DNA of 64,000 nt. Source: Lonicera japonica (Eukaryota > Streptophyta > Magnoliopsida > Dipsacales > Caprifoliaceae). The stretch lies in assembly GCA_021464415.1 (NCBI GenBank), contig CM038463.1, forward strand, positions 113,924,790-113,988,789. Direction: 5' to 3'. Below, in pieces: positions 11,996-24,049 of the stretch. The position numbers were made by a program, and so were the translations under genes. How positions within the stretch are numbered: position 1 is the first letter of the stretch; each line of letters starts with the position of its first letter. The notes under the pieces are model-generated. The model was not told where the DNA came from and did no database searches. It saw only the letters and a list, made by a program, of their open reading frames with translations.

Positions 11996-12965
11996 ACCTA
12001 ATAACTCTAACCCTAAGAAAATTCTAGCCGCCGACCACCATCACCACTGGACTCATCTCTCGTCGCCCAACCTAGCTTGAAGAAAAATTGTGACATACAT
12101 ACATAATCAAGGTACTCATTTTTATCTTATGTTATAAAATATTATGGAATTAATTAGTATAAAAGAGTCGAAAATTTTCGTTGATCAAATTAAAGAGATT
12201 TAAGATGGTTACGACATGTGTGAATTATTAAAAAGTTCATAATCTGTGAAATAATTTTTTTGCATCGGCAAATATATATGAGTCCCGAGCCCTTCCTCTT
12301 ATTAGCCTACTAATTAATTGACTTTTATGTAATCATATTGCCTGTTGGAATTAATAAAGTTAGTTCCAAATTGACGATGTAAATCTTTTAAGTGGAAAGC
12401 ATCTAGAACTTCAATTAGTGTGCCATGTATTTGGGGATTATAATTAACTGCAATATACGGACTCTTGCTTATGGTTAATATATTAAAAACAATTTGCTTT
12501 GATTTGAGAAAAGTGTGTTTGGTGGATTGGGTGGGCTAGTAAAAGATTCTGTTTTGTGAATTATAGATTGATTGCATATATAAATCTATATAATAAGGAA
12601 AGGTTTTTTTGATCAAACTTTTTTTAATTTTTTAACATAATCAATAGCTCATAAACACTCTAAATAAGGTATGCACAATATAGACCATAGGATATGGTTT
12701 ATATCCAACAAGTAATATTGACTTTAGATGTATTTATTTATAGCCAATATCAAACATTAGATATACTTTTACTCTCTCACCTGTGTACTAACATACACAC
12801 AATTATTTTTACTCTCTCACTTCATTAAGTAGACTCACGTGTTATTCTCTCACTTCATTTACACACTCTTTCTTTCTCTCTCTATCTCACTTCCTCTCCC
12901 TCACTCATAATTTTCTCTCATCACATTTGCACTCACTTTCTCTCACTTCCTTTCCTTCACTCATC

Positions 12966-13406
12966 ATGCCGGAACTAGATACATCTCCATCGTCGCAACC
13001 AACATTGCCGAAACCCCCTATTTCAAGTCCTCTCACACGTAGCCGTTGATTTACTGTGCGACTAAATAGTGGTTATGCTCCGATGATGCCACCATTTCCG
13101 TCCCCTTTCACACTATGCCAACGATCTACGTCATGCATGCCACATCCTTTATCTCCACTACTTCGTACAACACCACCGCAAGCTCCATCTCCACTGCTTC
13201 GTGCAACGCCACCTTCTCCTCCGCCACGTAAAAAACACACCATGGCCTCTATATCTGGCACAAAACCAGGTAGATTGTGCACCATGTTTCTCTCTCCATT
13301 TTTATATTTTTTTTCTGAACTTTTTTCCATTTCTTTAAAGCATGTTCATGGTGTATTGGATTTGTATAATCACTTTTATATAGTAGAAATGCTTTTAGTT
13401 TTGTAA
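12966..13406 (+). pseudogene. Pro-rich reading frame in the Helitron 5' region
   Basis: An ATG at 12966 opens a frame (MPELDTSPSSQPTLPKPP) that meets a TGA near 13047 and continues in the same frame to 13406. The composition is Pro/Ser/Thr-rich (PPISSPLTRS, then repeated PLLRTTPP/PLLRATPP). A GT at about 13270 could be a donor. It may be an old 5' exon of the Helitron protein or a captured exon. I recognise no domain. Confidence 0.3.
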
Positions 13407-13630
13407 AATTTTTGGCCTTTTTTCTAAAGCATGTTCACGTTGATTCTTCACAAGTGGTGTGTTGAATTTGTATAATCACTATTATATTGATTCTTCATAA
13501 GTGGTGTATTGGATTTGTATAATCACTATTATATAGTAGGAATCCTTTTGGATTTGTATTGGATTTGTATAATCACTATTAAATAGTAAATTTTTTCTTT
13601 TTTTTTATTGAAATTTTTTGTTTGATTAAG

Positions 13631-14400
13631 TGTCCCAAAATAAAAAAAATAAAAATTATGGACATAGATAGATAGATAGATAAATTTACGGACATATCAA
13701 TTCAAGAAGTATGGATTTGTATAATTTATGGACACAGATAGATAGTCTCTTGCTTTAAAAAAAAGGAAACCTTTTTCAATGTGATTAGACACCTTTTTAA
13801 AATATCTATTTTTTTGAATTGAAAACTTTTTAAAAAAAATTATTTCTAGAATGAAGGAACATTGCACGATTTAGTACTCCTTTTTGAATTGAAAACTTAA
13901 AATATCTATTCTTAAGATAAATTATTTAGTACTCTTTTTTGATAAATTATATAAAAAGTGTCCCAAAATAAAAAAAAATAAAATTATGGACATAGATAGA
14001 TAGATAGTCTCTTGCTTACAAAAAAAAATAATAAAAAAAATTAAAGGAAGAAGATAGATAAATTTACGGACATATCAATTCAAGAAGTATGGATTTGTAT
14101 AATTTATGGACATAGATAGATAGTCTCTTGCTTTAAAAAAAAAGGAAAAAGATAAGCTAATCATAGTCTAGACAATAGGGTTATGGGTACTTTAACTTGC
14201 CCATTACCTTTTTCAATGTGATTAGACACCTTTTTAAAATATCTATTTTTTTGAATTGAAAACTTAAAAAAAAATTATTTCTAGAATGAAGGAACATTGC
14301 ACGATTTAGTACTCTTTTTTGAATTGAAAACTTAAAATATCTATTCTTAAGAGAAATTATTCAGTACTCTTTTTTGATAAAATGAAGGAATAATTTCTTT
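13631..14400. repeat. Internal duplicated block in the Helitron
   Basis: A block starting TGTCCCAAAATAAAA at 13631 recurs from 13959. Shared words include GACATAGATAGATAGATAG, CATATCAATTCAAGAAG and GTGATTAGACACCTTTTT. The second copy carries about 100 extra bases. Both include short GATA microsatellites. Non-coding. Confidence 0.8.
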
Positions 14401-15493
14401 TATTCAAACTAATTATATCAACATTATAAATCGTGCAATACTCTAAACAAGCCTACAACAATAAAAAAATTACCAATTTGATTAAACTCTTTTTAAAATT
14501 AAAATAACCTTTTTTTAATTCAAAATTTTTTAAAAAGTGTGATTAAACACTTAAAAAAATAACAGTGTCCTATAAGAAAATTTCCCTGCAAATTTAGTTT
14601 GTTTATAAGAAAATTCCTTATCATACAAATTTTGTTTTTTAAAAAACAAAATTTTGTTTTTGTGTAAAAATTTTTTATCATACAAATTTTCTTATAAACA
14701 AACATTTAATATTAAAAAAGGGAGTAAAATATAATTCAATTAAAAAAGAAATAAAATAAGTTAAAAGCCAACAGAGAGGTAGACAAGCCAAGCAAATGAG
14801 TGGGTGAGCTGCCAAAAACTTTCTTTTGTTGCTTTTGCGTGTTGTGAAATCCCTTCAATCCAATTACTGTACAAAACCAAACCCCTTCCTTTGTGATTAG
14901 ACATTTAAAAAAAAAATACAAGTGAAGGGGTTTACTTTAGACGCTTATTTTAACTCAAAACTTTTAAAAAAATTGAATTTAGATAATTTTAAAATCTTCT
15001 GTTAAAATAGCCTATAATAATAAAAAATAACAATTAATAAGTGGATAAAAATAAATTGCAGGTAGATTAACATAACAATTAGCAAGAGGATAAAAATAAA
15101 ATCAAAAGAAAGACGAAAGTTTAATTTTCTCGAGAGTCCTTGACTGAGATCGCAATTAATATTCAACCATTTGAATAAACAAAAAATATTGGACTTACTT
15201 TTACCAAGGAAATTTGAATGAATATAAATGATCCTTGGTGCAAAACGTTAAAATTAAGTTTCAGGTTTCAGGTTTAATTTTACATACGACACCAAATTTT
15301 ATTTTAACAAAGTGAATTTGATTTGCTTTTTAGTTTTTTAAGGACAACCCTTCTTTGAATTAATTCACTATAAATATCTTTTACGTTGAAAAAATTATGC
15401 TAAAAAAGTCATAAAATCCTTTTCTATGTCATGTTACGAAAAAAAATTGAGGAAAATTATAAACTTATAATTTTTTCATGTAACTTCTAATGC

Positions 15494-15942
15494 AGTGTGC
15501 GCCGCCGCAAATCCTCCATCTGGGATGCCTTCCAATTTAGCCATATATGGTCATGTAAGGCTTTTAATTATCTAACTTTAATTATAAATAGATTATAAAA
15601 ATACCAGTCACTCATTAGTTACTAATTTTAATGCATGTTTCAAAGGTTGATGCCCAATTACGTGGGACAATACGTGCTCTAAGTCAGCACAATGTTGGCA
15701 TTGTCATACGAGACAAATCAGAGATGCTCTGAATCCTTAAAGAGGTACACGTACATGAATTTCAATTGTCTGGGGGGATTAGATTATATTTTGTAATGTA
15801 TCATAATTTTATTTTATTTTTTAATAAATGTAGAGCAATAAAAAAAAGTTTGATACATGTTATGTGGGTAAGGGAAAGGGGAAAGAGAACCAGTGTCCTC
15901 CAACGATTGCACCTCATTCAGTGGTATGTTCTTGATCTATTA
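15494..15942 (+). other. Exon-like segments upstream of the Helitron Rep gene
   Basis: Three stretches look like spliced coding sequence. About 15494-15554 (APPQ/AAANPPSGMPSN frames) ends before GTAAGG. About 15648-15742 (VDAQLRGTIRALSQHNVGIV) follows an AG and has one stop. About 15830-15920 ends at GTATGT. They could be 5' exons of the Rep/helicase gene or host exons captured by the Helitron. I recognise no family. Confidence 0.3.
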
Positions 15943-16052
15943 TTTTAGTTACTCTCAGGCATGCTAATTCTACATGAAACTCACGATATTTATAATTTCC
16001 TTATTATATAGATTAGGTTTTTAGTGCTTAAGTATATTTATAATTTTTCAAG

Positions 16053-19000
16053 GTGACCAGGCTTCCTATAAATACTCCAACAACTCCCACAAGTCAAATT
16101 AATGGATCTACTTCTAGGCAAAAGGCACAACGTTTAAGACGAGAACAAGAAAAAGTCGAAAGATTTAGTCAACCTAGGTTTTTTCTTGGTTTGACTCCAA
16201 GACGATCCCAAATAGGTCGTGTTCAACGTGAGAACAAAACAATACATAAAAGAGCAAAGTTAACCAAATCTGGGCAACTACATATTCAACCTGTGCCTTT
16301 TTCCCTTGATCTTCTTCCTACAAAGTAGCTCCACCAATAAAGGATAATGGGCCGATAATTGATGTAGATGAATTTGAAGCTGTAACTTTTAACACAGTAT
16401 TTCAAGGTGTAAAAAACTTTGTGCAATCGTTGCCTGATAATATGCTTCATCAAACACCTACTCAGTGGGTCCATGAAGACAGAGATGCCCTTACTGTTCT
16501 TGATTGCGTTTAAACATTGCCTAATCATATATTGCCCCCCCCAAACACCTGAGCCTGAACATCCTGATGGGTAAGTTTTAATTCAATTAATTTTATTTCA
16601 ATTAATTTATTTCTTAAATTTGTATTCCTAAAAAAATAACTAATAAATTTGTAGGCCAAAATCAACCACGAAATGTCTCATTCGCGACCAAGCAACTCTT
16701 TCTGAACCGTCAATAGTCATTGTTGAACCATCGCAAAATTTGTCTTCATTTCGTACTGACCTCGGTAAAATGGATCAAGAGTGTTCATATTGTTCAGCCC
16801 TCCACTGGGATTTAGAGAAACTAAGTATTTCTACTAAGTTCCGTTCTATTTTTGGGACATGTTGCCATTCAGGGAAAGTTCGTTTACCTAATTTGTTAAC
16901 CCCTCCATCAGAAATCCAAGTGTTATTCGATGGAGATGATCACCAATCTATGTCTTTTCGAAAACATACTCGAGCCTATAATGCTGCTAATGCATTTACA
17001 AGTTTGGGGGTTCAAATAAATGATCGAGTGCTTCCTGGGATTGGCCCCATATCGTTTACAATTCATGGACAATTACGGCATCGAACTGGATCATTGCGAG
17101 AACGACCAGGTGAAGATCCAGTCTACGCTCAGTTATATATACACGATCCAGCTGAGGCTTTGAATTTTCATGCCAAAAGGAATCCTCTCCTATGACGAGA
17201 TGTCTTAAACATCATCCAAGGCAGTCTTGCCCACAATAATGTTTTTGCATCAACATATCGTCAAGTTGCATCTATCTTAGATCGTACGAGCCCTGAGATT
17301 CAAGAGTTACCTGCATATTTACATTTCAGTGCAATAACATATCGTCGCACGTATAACCTACCTACAGCTGAAGAGATTGTGTTAATTCTACCGGGTGATG
17401 GGACTGAAATAAGTGGCATGAGAAATGTCATTGTCCGTTTAAAAGGTAGTAACGCTTTGATGCAAATTAATGAGTGTCATCCTGCATATTTGCCGCTACA
17501 TTATGTATTGTTATTCTCTTATGGTGAGCTTGGATGGGAGCTTGAATTAAAACAATAGAATGTAGAACGGGGGGAATGGTCAAAGACAAGGCTTACACAG
17601 CTTCAATTTTATTGTTATCGTATTTTCCAACGATCTACAAAATATTCAACTATCCTTAGAGGGGGAAAACTCTTTCAAGAATTCATTGTTGATGCATGGG
17701 CTACAACTGAGCAAAATCGTTTGAATTATGTCCGACAAAATCAGGGCCAACTTCGAGCTGAACTTTATAAAGGCCTTACGGATATTGCTGCAAATGGCTT
17801 TGACCCTGATCAAGTTGGAAAGCGATTTGTCTTGCCATCTTCGTTTACAGGTAGTCCAAGACATATGTTTGAGATTTTTCAAGATTCTATGGCCATTACT
17901 CAATTTAACCAACATCCAGATGTCTTCTTGACTATGACAGCAAACCCCAAGTGGCCAAAAATCATTGAAGCTTTGTTACCGAAACAAGATGCTACAGATC
18001 GGCCCGATTTAGTTGCTCGGGTATTTGAACTAAAAAGGAAGGCTCTAATGGAAAAAATTGAAAAGAACAATGTTTTTGGGAAGAAGGTTGCGCACGTGTT
18101 TACTATTGAATTTCAAAAACGAGGATTACCCCATATACATCTCCTTATATTTCTGGAAGGTCCCGATAAGTCAAGACAAGTGCACATGTGAATAAAGTGG
18201 TGTGTGCTGAGCTCCCCAATGCATTTGAGGATCCCGAACTTTATAAAACAGTGAAACACTGTATGGTCCATGGTCCATGTGGTGCTCGAAATCCGAATGC
18301 ACCCTCTATGGAAGGTGGTAAATGTACTAAGGGGTATCCTAAAGAATTTGCAGAAGAAACAACGATGGACTAAGATAGGTATCCAGTATATCGACGGCGC
18401 AATGATGGTCGAAAGCATACGGTCAAAGGTGGGCTCGAAGTTGATAATAAGGATGTTGTACCTTACAATGAGTATCTCTCAAGAATGTTTAACTGCCACA
18501 TTAATGTTGAAGTGTGTGCTGGTTTGAGATGCGTAAAGTATATCCACAAATATATTTACAAGGGTTATGATCGCACAACGATGGTATTGGGAGAGGTCGA
18601 TGAGATTAAACAGTATTTAGATGCAAGTTACATTTGACCTTCGAAAGCTGCCTGGCAATTATTTAGCCACCCTATGCATCAAGAGGTCCCAAACGTCGTA
18701 CGATTGGCATTACACTTGCCTGTAATGCACAATGTAATCTATAATCCGTTGGAACAAATGAATAGCATTATAGCTAGGGCTAAGGATGAAATGACAACGC
18801 TGACTGGTTTTTTCGTATGTTGTGCTTTATATGAGCACGCGCGAGCATATACATACCAAGAATTTCCACAATATTTTGTTTGGCATAAGGGAAATAAGGT
18901 ATGGACACCAAGAAAGCAAGGGCGTGCAATAGGAAGGATGTATTTTGCGAGCCCAAATGAAGGTGAGCGATTTTACTTACGGTTGTTATTGAGTGTTGTG

Positions 19001-20954
19001 AAAGGACCATAATCCTATGAATGTTTAAAAACCGTGAATAATGTTCTCCACCCGTCCTTCAAAGCAGCATGCATTGCAAGGGGACTTATGCAAGACGATG
19101 ATGAATGGAAACAATGCCTTGCAGAGGCTGCAATAATGAGAACAGGCACACAATTGAGAAGTTTATTTTGTGTTATTTTGAGGCAATGTTTTCCACAAAG
19201 ACCTGATGCGTTATGGAATCAGTTTTGGGTTCATATATGTGATGATCTTTCGTATAAGATACGTGCTTTATATCATATTTCCAATCCATCTGACTCACAG
19301 GTTAAAGACTATGTTTTATATCTTTTAAATCAAATACTCCAAGAATCAGGAAAGTTTTTGAAAGATTTTCCTCCGATGCCATTATCAACAGAATCCTGGA
19401 GTACGATAGTGGGCAACCGACTCATATTGGAACACATACAACTTCAAACAGATGCAGCTCAGTCAAATGTGGATTGTAATGTTGACATGCTCAATCCTGG
19501 ACAGAAATTTGCATATGATACAATACTTACATCTGTCATTAATCATAAAGGGGCCACTTTTTTCTTAAATGGAGGTGAGGGCACTGGAAAGACTTTTCTG
19601 TACAATACGGTTGCAACAAAATGTAGAAGCCTTGATAATACTGTGGTTGCAGTTGCTTCATCTGGTATTGCATCACTGTTATTGGTTGGGGGTCGAACAG
19701 CTCATTCAACTTTTAAGATTCCACTTAATGTCCTGGAAAATTCCACATGTGGTTTTAATAAGCAATCTCAGCATGCAGAATTATTTAGAGAGACCAAATT
19801 AATTATTTAGGATGAGGTGCCTATGCAACATAGGTATTGCGTTAAAGCGGTTGACCGATCACTGCAGGATATATGTGGAAATCAAAAATCATTTGGGGGT
19901 ATTACTGTTGTTCTTGGTGGAGACTTCAGACAAATCTTACCCGTTTTGCTAAAAGGAGTTCGCGAGCAAATTGTATCGGCCTCACTTAGACGATTAAGAT
20001 TGTGGCGATAACGGTCTGTTCTTTCATTAACTGAAAATATGCGCCTAGACGGAACTGGAAATGGACAAATTGATTGGGCTAATTACTTAATGGAGGTACA
20101 ACCCTTTGCATCATTTTTCCTAAGTAAAATGTATGTTCTTTTTGACATTTAATATGTACTATAATTTATTCATTATACTTCTTTTAGATTGGGTCTAATC
20201 CAGAAGAGATTGTACAACTTCCATTAACGATAAAAAGGTGTTCAAACCTACTCGACTTAATATCGTTTGTATATCCACGATCAAATGTTATCAATACAGT
20301 GACAGCAGAGTTTCTGGACGAGCAAACCATACTTTCTGCACGGAACGATGATGTTAGTGATATTAATGGAAAAGCATTATCTGTCTTCCCGGGGGAGACG
20401 TTCACATACATGGCTGCTAACAAAATGTGTGAAGATGAGGGGATTGACCACACCATTTCCAATCGCTATCCTAATGAGTTTTTGAACTCACTTAATCCAA
20501 CAGGGTTGCCTCCATTCGAACTTCATCTTAAAATGGGTTGTCCCATAATGTTGTTAAGGAATATTGCACATAAGGATGGTCTTTGCAATGGTACACGATT
20601 AATTGTTGAAAAGTGTAGTAATTTTGTGATTGATGCTAAGATTTTAACAGGAGATAATTTGGCAACTTGGCCTTTATACCAAGAATTTCTTTGACTCCAT
20701 CATCTTCAGAATTGCCTATAAAATTTACAAGGCGCCAGTTTCCCGTACGATTAGCTTATGTTATGACTATTAACAAATCCCAAGGACAATATGTTAAATT
20801 TATTGGGCTCGATTTACGAACGCCTGTATTTAGTCATGGACAACTGTATGTAGCGTTGTCACGATGTACCAGCTCCGATCGTATTAACATTCTTTTACCA
20901 CCTGAAGATACAATTACAAGTACAAATATCGTCTATCCGAAAGTTCTGTTATGA
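16053..20954 (+). pseudogene. Helitron Rep/Pif1-like helicase, degenerate
   Basis: The family protein nicks DNA by rolling-circle replication (HUH Rep) and unwinds it (Pif1-type helicase). Visible parts in order: basic N-terminus (16053-16325), Helitron-like N-terminal domain (16740-18190), HUH motif HIH at 18132-18140, the KYIHKYIYKGYD tyrosine motif near 18535-18575, Walker A GEGTGKT at 19574-19594, Walker B DEV at 19811, [10 protein letters not shown], and C-terminal NKSQGQ and YVALSR motifs. Introns fit at about 16571-16652 and 20097-20187. Breaks include frameshifts near 16326, 18190 and 20690. In-frame stops lie at about 17193, 17557, 18371, 18636, 19010, 19808 (just before Walker B) and 20009. 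It cannot make a working protein. Confidence 0.92.
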
Positions 20955-21684
20955 TGCCCCTTTTGCATGGTATACTATGGTATTGTTGTTGTCATATTGT
21001 TATTGTTGTTGTTGTTATTATTATTATTATTATTTCTTACTTCAAAATAAATTACAGAATTGGGATCACGTTGTCGCGGAGTTCAAGCGAATAAACAATA
21101 CAGATAAAAGAGGATGGGGAATACATAACAGGGTAAATTTTCATTCTCAAATAAAAATGGGTCCTTTAAACAATATCTATTTACATTATAACGTTACTAT
21201 TGTTACCTGCAGATTTTTGTCCGCACAGGTTTGCGATGGCCAGGTTACTTGGATATAGATACCTCAACATTTTCCAGAATAATGTTGATGATGCTCATGG
21301 AGACAAAGGGTAGCAATCTTTGATTGGGTATCCTAATCTTTTTTGGGGACATGCTTATACTTTTTGTGCATGTTTAGTAAAAATTATTCCTACAGGTGTA
21401 TATTTAGAGAGCCTGTTTTAGCATTGCGTATTTTTTTGTATTAAATGTTAAGTTAAAAATGTATATGGTATGAAGGAAAATGTTTACTGTAGAAGAATTG
21501 TATATTTAGGTTTTTTTATCAGGAGTAAATTTTGATTACAAAATATTACATTGGACAAAAATCATATGGAGTTTAATTTTTTAAGATTCTCTAAAGTCAC
21601 TTATGAAGGTAAAGTGATTTAAATTACTTTTTGACTAAATGAGAGATCTTAAGAAAATCATGACTAATAATATTTTTTTCTTAT

Positions 21685-21702
21685 CCGTGCCGGACGGCAC
21701 GG
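21685..21702 (+). other. Helitron 3' terminal hairpin
   Basis: CCGTGCC and GGCACGG pair around a four-base loop (GGAC), 11 bases before the terminal CTAG. This is the usual replication terminator position in Helitrons. It resembles the relic at 196-209. Confidence 0.9.
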
Positions 21703-21713
21703 GCATAACCTAG

Positions 21714-21744
<31 letters not shown>

Positions 21745-21745
21745 T
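21714..21745. repeat. (TA)n(TG)n microsatellite at the Helitron insertion point
   Basis: TA repeats run directly into about nine TG repeats immediately beyond the Helitron end. The Helitron therefore landed at or beside a simple AT repeat in the Copia leader. Confidence 0.85.
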
Positions 21746-21856
21746 TATGTAATGTATGTATAATATAATTATATATATGGAGGAGCCGATTCTATTTTAT
21801 TTTATTTTATTTTGAGAAGCCGCCACAAGTTATTTTTACAATTAGTATGCTCGTGT

Positions 21857-22139
21857 AATTAAATTTTTGTTTTATTTTAAAAACAAATTTTATTTTAATT
21901 AAATTTCTGTTTTACTTAAAATCATATTTTATTTTAATTAAATTTTTGTTTTATTTTAAAAACAGTTTTTATTTTAATTAAATTTCTGTTTTATTTTAAA
22001 AATAGTTTTTATTTTAATTAAATTTCTGTTTTATTTTAAAAACAATTTTTATTTTAATTAAATTTCTGTTTTACTTAAAAATTGATTTTATTTTAATTAA
22101 ATTTCTATTTTATTTTAAAAATAGTTTTTGTTTTAATTA
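21857..22139. repeat. 40-bp minisatellite, seven copies, in the Copia leader
   Basis: The word AATTAAATTT recurs at 21857, 21897, 21936, 21976, 22016, 22056 and 22095 with a 39-40 bp period. Each unit reads AATTAAATTTCTGTTTTATT followed by TTAAAA and a T-rich tail. Non-coding. A TA microsatellite follows at about 22277-22322. Confidence 0.93.
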
Positions 22140-22729
22140 CCAATTATGCCCTATAGAATTCATGTATATTTGTGAACCAAATTTTGTAAATCTATCATTG
22201 AGATTCATCTACATGTAATTATATATAGATTGTATATATATGTATAGTTTATGTAAATGTGAAACCTCCTTTGTGTATATATATATATATAGTTAAGGAT
22301 TTAATATATATATATATATATATGAATTTATTTCTAATGCAAAAGAACAGTTTGATTTAATATGGTTTTGAATTCCACTTCATATACTGACCACTCTGTA
22401 GCTAAAATTTACAAAATATTATGCATGCTATATTTGGGATGGACTGATTAAATTTATAATTGTTATAGTTGTGGTAAATCAACCTGCTAAAAAAATTAGA
22501 ATATTACATATATTTTTAATTGTTTTATTTAATATGTCATAAATTCAACAGTTGACATGATGATGAAAGTCCATACGCATTATAATTACTATGATAAAGT
22601 ATTTTCATATAGCATCAAAAAATGTGACCATTATAGATCTTGATTTTTGAAATCTAATTCATAATCCTGAAAAATAACTAACATGGATGTACTCATAACT
22701 GTGTAATATCTTCTTTATTATTTATTAAG

Positions 22730-23770
22730 ATGGCCGACCCAACTCGACTTGAATTTGACATTTTGGACTCAAAAGGACTTGAATACCACCGGTGGATTTC
22801 TGATATAAAAACCGCCTCTATGGCTAAAGAATACTCTGCCACACTTACTGACTCGAAAGACCCCACAGACAACGAACCATCTGACAAAGTGAAAGCAAAT
22901 GCATTAATATTTCTATGAAAACATATTAACCCCGGCCTACGCTGGGAATACCTTCAGTTGAAGACACCTAAAGAATTATGGGATGCCCTTAAGGGATGTT
23001 TTAGGAACATTCATGACACTTTGCTCCCATAATTGATCGTTCAGTGGAATGAAATCCGATTGCTTGACTCTAAAAAGGTTAACGACTTCAACAAGAACAT
23101 GTTGCGCCTAAAAGCACGTCTTAACTTCTGTGAAAAGGATCTCACAGAAGATTATATGATTCAGAATAACCTTTTTATTTTTCCTACTTCAACACTTATA
23201 CTAGCCAACCAGTATAGGCTCGAGTATGATAACAAAATAATCACAACATTCAATAAGTTGATCAACCTACTGTAAGTGGCTGAAAGGCATAATGAGGTTC
23301 TTTTGAATAATAATGCCAGGCCCATCAGGATAAAAAGAATTCCTGAGGCTAATTACGGTAAAATGAACAGAACCCCAATGCAAAGAGGGCTGGACATGCT
23401 AATCCCTACTCACGTGGCAACAATGCACAACGTGAAAATGGATGTGAAAGTTGTGTTACGGGTCGTGGAGGTTCTTCCAAAGTATAGAGAAGAAATGGTG
23501 CTATTGGACCTAGTGGTCAGGGAAATAAAATGAAAAACAAACATAAAAACCCTTCAGTCAAAAGAAAGAGTTGGTAATGAGACATGTTACAAGTGTGGAG
23601 TTGCTGAGCACTGGTACAAAAACTGCCATGCAAACGTTAAAGTTGCAACGAATCACAAGGGATATCGAGAGTCTAAAGAACAAGAATCTCATTTTATGAA
23701 TGAAGAATATAATAACGCTGATGTCAACTTCACAATCGTAGACTTTAGTGGCAAGAAGGATTTTGCTTAG
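22730..23770 (+). pseudogene. Copia gag (UBN2-type capsid with CCHC knuckle), degenerate
   Basis: One frame runs from ATG 22730 to TAG 23770, interrupted only by nonsense codons (near 22916, 23030, 23273 and 23531). The capsid-like part includes WISDIKTASM, ELWDALKG and DFNKNMLRLKARL. A zinc knuckle CYKCGVAEHWYKNC (C-x2-C-x4-H-x4-C) lies near 23585-23630. The protein would have packaged element RNA into virus-like particles. The absence of frameshifts suggests point-mutation decay. Confidence 0.88.
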
Positions 23771-24049
23771 TCAATGGATGTACTCGATTTTAACTTATCT
23801 GCTTTATTCACTTTATTTTTCAGAAATAATTGAATAGGCATATTGCCTAATTTTTAATAAGACTATGGTTTTGTCTTAAAGTTTATATTGATTGGATGAA
23901 TTAAATTTCTAAACAAGATATTTGATTGATTATTGTTAGTTTTTTTCGAATTTATTTTTAAAGTAATTGAATTTATTTGTTTTTTACTACATAATTCGAA
24001 ATTTATACTCGATTTTATTACTGTAAAAATGAATCGATGATAACTTTAA

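Larger units (their letters stand above)
12585..21713 (+). mobile_element. Autonomous-type Helitron inside the Copia leader
   Basis: The 5' end TCTATATAATAAGG follows an A (12584). The 3' end is a hairpin (21685-21702), a short spacer and CTAG, followed by T (21714). This is insertion between A and T with no target duplication, as Helitrons do. The 9129-bp element encodes a Rep/Pif1-type helicase gene on the plus strand (about 16053-20954), now broken. Its 5' third (12.6-15.9 kb) holds a Pro-rich ORF, a duplicated block and exon-like segments. It must be younger than the Copia insertion it interrupts. Confidence 0.93.

Noticed and set aside
13073..13330. 85-residue minus-strand Gly-rich ORF
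   Set aside because: Mirror of the Pro-rich plus-strand frame in the Helitron; no independent evidence.
21857..22139. CRISPR-like regular spacing
   Set aside because: The 40-bp units are contiguous with no unique spacers, and the DNA is plant nuclear; it is a minisatellite.
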